A stretch of 64,000 nt of DNA from the NCBI RefSeq assembly GCF_017876775.1, contig NZ_JAGIOP010000003.1:1-64000 (forward strand), in the 5' to 3' direction. A program made the translations under genes and the position numbers. Of this stretch, positions 62,909 to 64,000 are shown in pieces. This stretch comes from Mycolicibacterium lutetiense. GTDB lineage: Bacteria; Actinomycetota; Actinomycetes; Mycobacteriales; Mycobacteriaceae. Numbering within the stretch: the stretch's first letter is position 1; every line of letters starts with the position of its first letter. The notes under the pieces were generated by a model. That model was not told the origin of the DNA. It worked only from the letters and a program-made list of their open reading frames with translations, and did no database searches.

Positions 62909-63436
62909 GTGGACCTGGATCAGACCGCTGAGACTTTGGTGTCGCTCCTCAAGGAGTTGACCTCCGACGGCGATGTCGATGTCGCGCCGGCGCCCGCGGT
63001 TGCCGCAGGTGGGCCACCTCCGCGAGGGCTCGACGACGCCGCACAAACGGGTCAGTCTGCGGTGTGGCGTGATCATTTGTCTGGCTGGACTGGGGCGGGA
63101 GCCGAACAGTTCCGGGTGGTCGACGAGGATCTGGAACGCTTACGCCGGGAACGTGAGAGCACCGATCGTGAGCTGGCTGAGAGCCTTGAACAGGCACGCA
63201 GCGCAGCCCGCGGGAGTCTCGAACGGCTGCGTAGTCTTCAGGCGACCGTTGAGGCTGCACGGGCCGGAATGGGTCCGTCGTTGGACACTCAGGCTGGACG
63301 GCAGCAGTATGCGGAGTTGCTGGTTGGCGGGTTAGACGAGGTCGAGGCGATCCTTGCCCACGCGCAGGAGTCGCATGGACGTGCGGCCAGTGGATTCACC
63401 GATGTCGCGCAGCGTTACGGCAACGCCGCGGTGTAG
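62909..63436 (+). CDS. DUF4226-like ESX-associated helical protein
   Basis: 175 residues, helical. The C-terminal 110 residues (LAESLEQARSAARGSLERLRSLQATVEAARAG, then LDTQAGRQQYAELLVGGLDEVEAILAHAQ) follow the DUF4226 pattern known near ESX secretion genes. N-terminal helix is followed by an Ala/Pro linker and DHLSGWTGAGAEQFRV, which recalls WXG-type proteins. GTG start without a good binding site. Possibly an ESX substrate or chaperone of the plasmid-borne system. Confidence 0.5.
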   Translation: MDLDQTAETLVSLLKELTSDGDVDVAPAPAVAAGGPPPRGLDDAAQTGQSAVWRDHLSGWTGAGAEQFRVVDEDLERLRRERESTDRELAESLEQARSAARGSLERLRSLQATVEAARAGMGPSLDTQAGRQQYAELLVGGLDEVEAILAHAQESHGRAASGFTDVAQRYGNAAV

Positions 63437-63945
63437 GCGCTGTAGAACTCTGGGATCTGCCAGTTCAAGGTGCCTGTATCGGTGATATCGAGCTCCCAGC
63501 GCAGGTCGGTGGCGGCCTGGAGGGATGTTGTGATGCTGTCGGCGTAGTCGGGCGCCATGACGGGATCGGCCAGCACGCCGCGCACAGTCAGGTGCACGTG
63601 CTCGGGGGTGAGTCGTATTTCGATGTCGAGTCGCGGGTTGGCACCCATCTGTGTCAGTGCCTCGCAGGTGCTCTCTACGGCGGCGAACTGGCTGGGTCGA
63701 CTCGGTGTGATGTGGAGGCGGCGAGGGCCACGCGCAGTATGTGTGGAGTGGCTGCTGGCTTCGACGATGAGTTCGCGCAGGCCGGGCGAGGGTGCCATGG
63801 TCGTCCGGACGATGCATCCGTTCTGGATGGTGTTGATCAGTTCGATTACCCATGAACCGAGCGGATTTGGAGTTGACGCTGGCTGCGGTGTCGAGTCGGG
63901 CGGCGTGGGCATCCTGCGTCGGCGCACCTCGGCCAGGGAGACCAC
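63415..63945 (-). CDS. Hypothetical protein, start may lie outside window
   Basis: At least 176 residues; the frame stays open to the right edge without a stop, so the true start may be beyond 64000. Beta-rich with alternating hydrophobic strands (RLDIEIRLTPEHVHLTVRGVL), Pro-rich linker near the start. Convergently overlaps the DUF4226-like gene by 22 bases. By position near an ESX-associated gene it may be an EspG-like or envelope-related protein, but nothing specific is seen. Confidence 0.5.
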   Translation of the reverse strand: MVSLAEVRRRRMPTPPDSTPQPASTPNPLGSWVIELINTIQNGCIVRTTMAPSPGLRELIVEASSHSTHTARGPRRLHITPSRPSQFAAVESTCEALTQMGANPRLDIEIRLTPEHVHLTVRGVLADPVMAPDYADSITTSLQAATDLRWELDITDTGTLNWQIPEFYSAYTAALP

Positions 63946-64000
63946 TTGAGCGGGCCGGCGGGGTGCGTCGATGCTGTGTGGCTCGACGTGTTGGCTCCTG

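Overview
The window is about 64 kb of a GC-rich actinobacterial conjugative plasmid, most likely from a mycobacterium or close relative. The evidence is a type VII secretion (ESX) gene block followed directly by type IV secretion-like genes, a type IV coupling protein and a very large TraA (TrwC-type) relaxase. That combination is the hallmark of mycobacterial pRAW-type plasmids, which need both secretion types to conjugate. No chromosomal housekeeping genes, rRNA or tRNA genes were seen.

Layout. Positions 1-5.6 kb hold the end of the ESX operon (eccD cut by the window edge, mycP, eccE) and an Arr-like ADP-ribosyltransferase candidate. From 5.8 to 9.3 kb is a minus-strand group of DNA-binding and membrane proteins (an HTH protein, a DUF2637 protein, a membrane protein, an HTH regulator). 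From 9.4 to 19.2 kb is a tightly overlapping plus-strand transfer operon: small membrane proteins, a VirB8/TcpC-like protein, the VirB4 ATPase, a VirB6-like channel protein and eccA. From 19.2 to 22.6 kb are small genes, hairpins and a possible replication or winged-helix protein. The coupling protein (22.6-24.1 kb) lies beside an IS3-family element that has cut off its upstream neighbour. A defence island (25.8-29.5 kb) encodes a restriction endonuclease candidate, a D12-class adenine methyltransferase and an AIPR-family abortive-infection protein. TraA (29.5-35.4 kb) is split by a one-base frameshift between the relaxase and helicase parts, and a candidate oriT lies just upstream of it.

A complete 12,112-bp Tn3-family transposon (36,045-48,156) has 39-bp terminal inverted repeats and a perfect 5-bp target duplication. 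It carries tnpA, a tyrosine recombinase with an in-frame stop, a palindromic recombination site, and a TetR-controlled operon for activation and beta-oxidation of an acyl substrate. The operon encodes an AMACR-like enzyme, thiolase, acyl-CoA ligase, enoyl-CoA hydratase, acyl-CoA dehydrogenase, SDR dehydrogenase and a MaoC-like protein. The transposon splits a coiled-coil plasmid gene, and both halves can be rejoined exactly in frame.

From 48.3 to 64 kb is accessory plasmid DNA, mostly small minus-strand genes: HNH endonuclease, NrdH redoxin, C5-cytosine methyltransferase, PP-loop/PAPS-reductase-like enzyme, XRE regulator and many hypotheticals. At 54.5-59.2 kb, four copies of a palindrome built on TGTTGCCTATAGGCAACA lie upstream of several of these genes and of the XRE regulator, which suggests an unrecognised plasmid regulon. 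Near the right edge is a protein resembling DUF4226 ESX-associated proteins. All calls come from reading the sequence; no database search was run.
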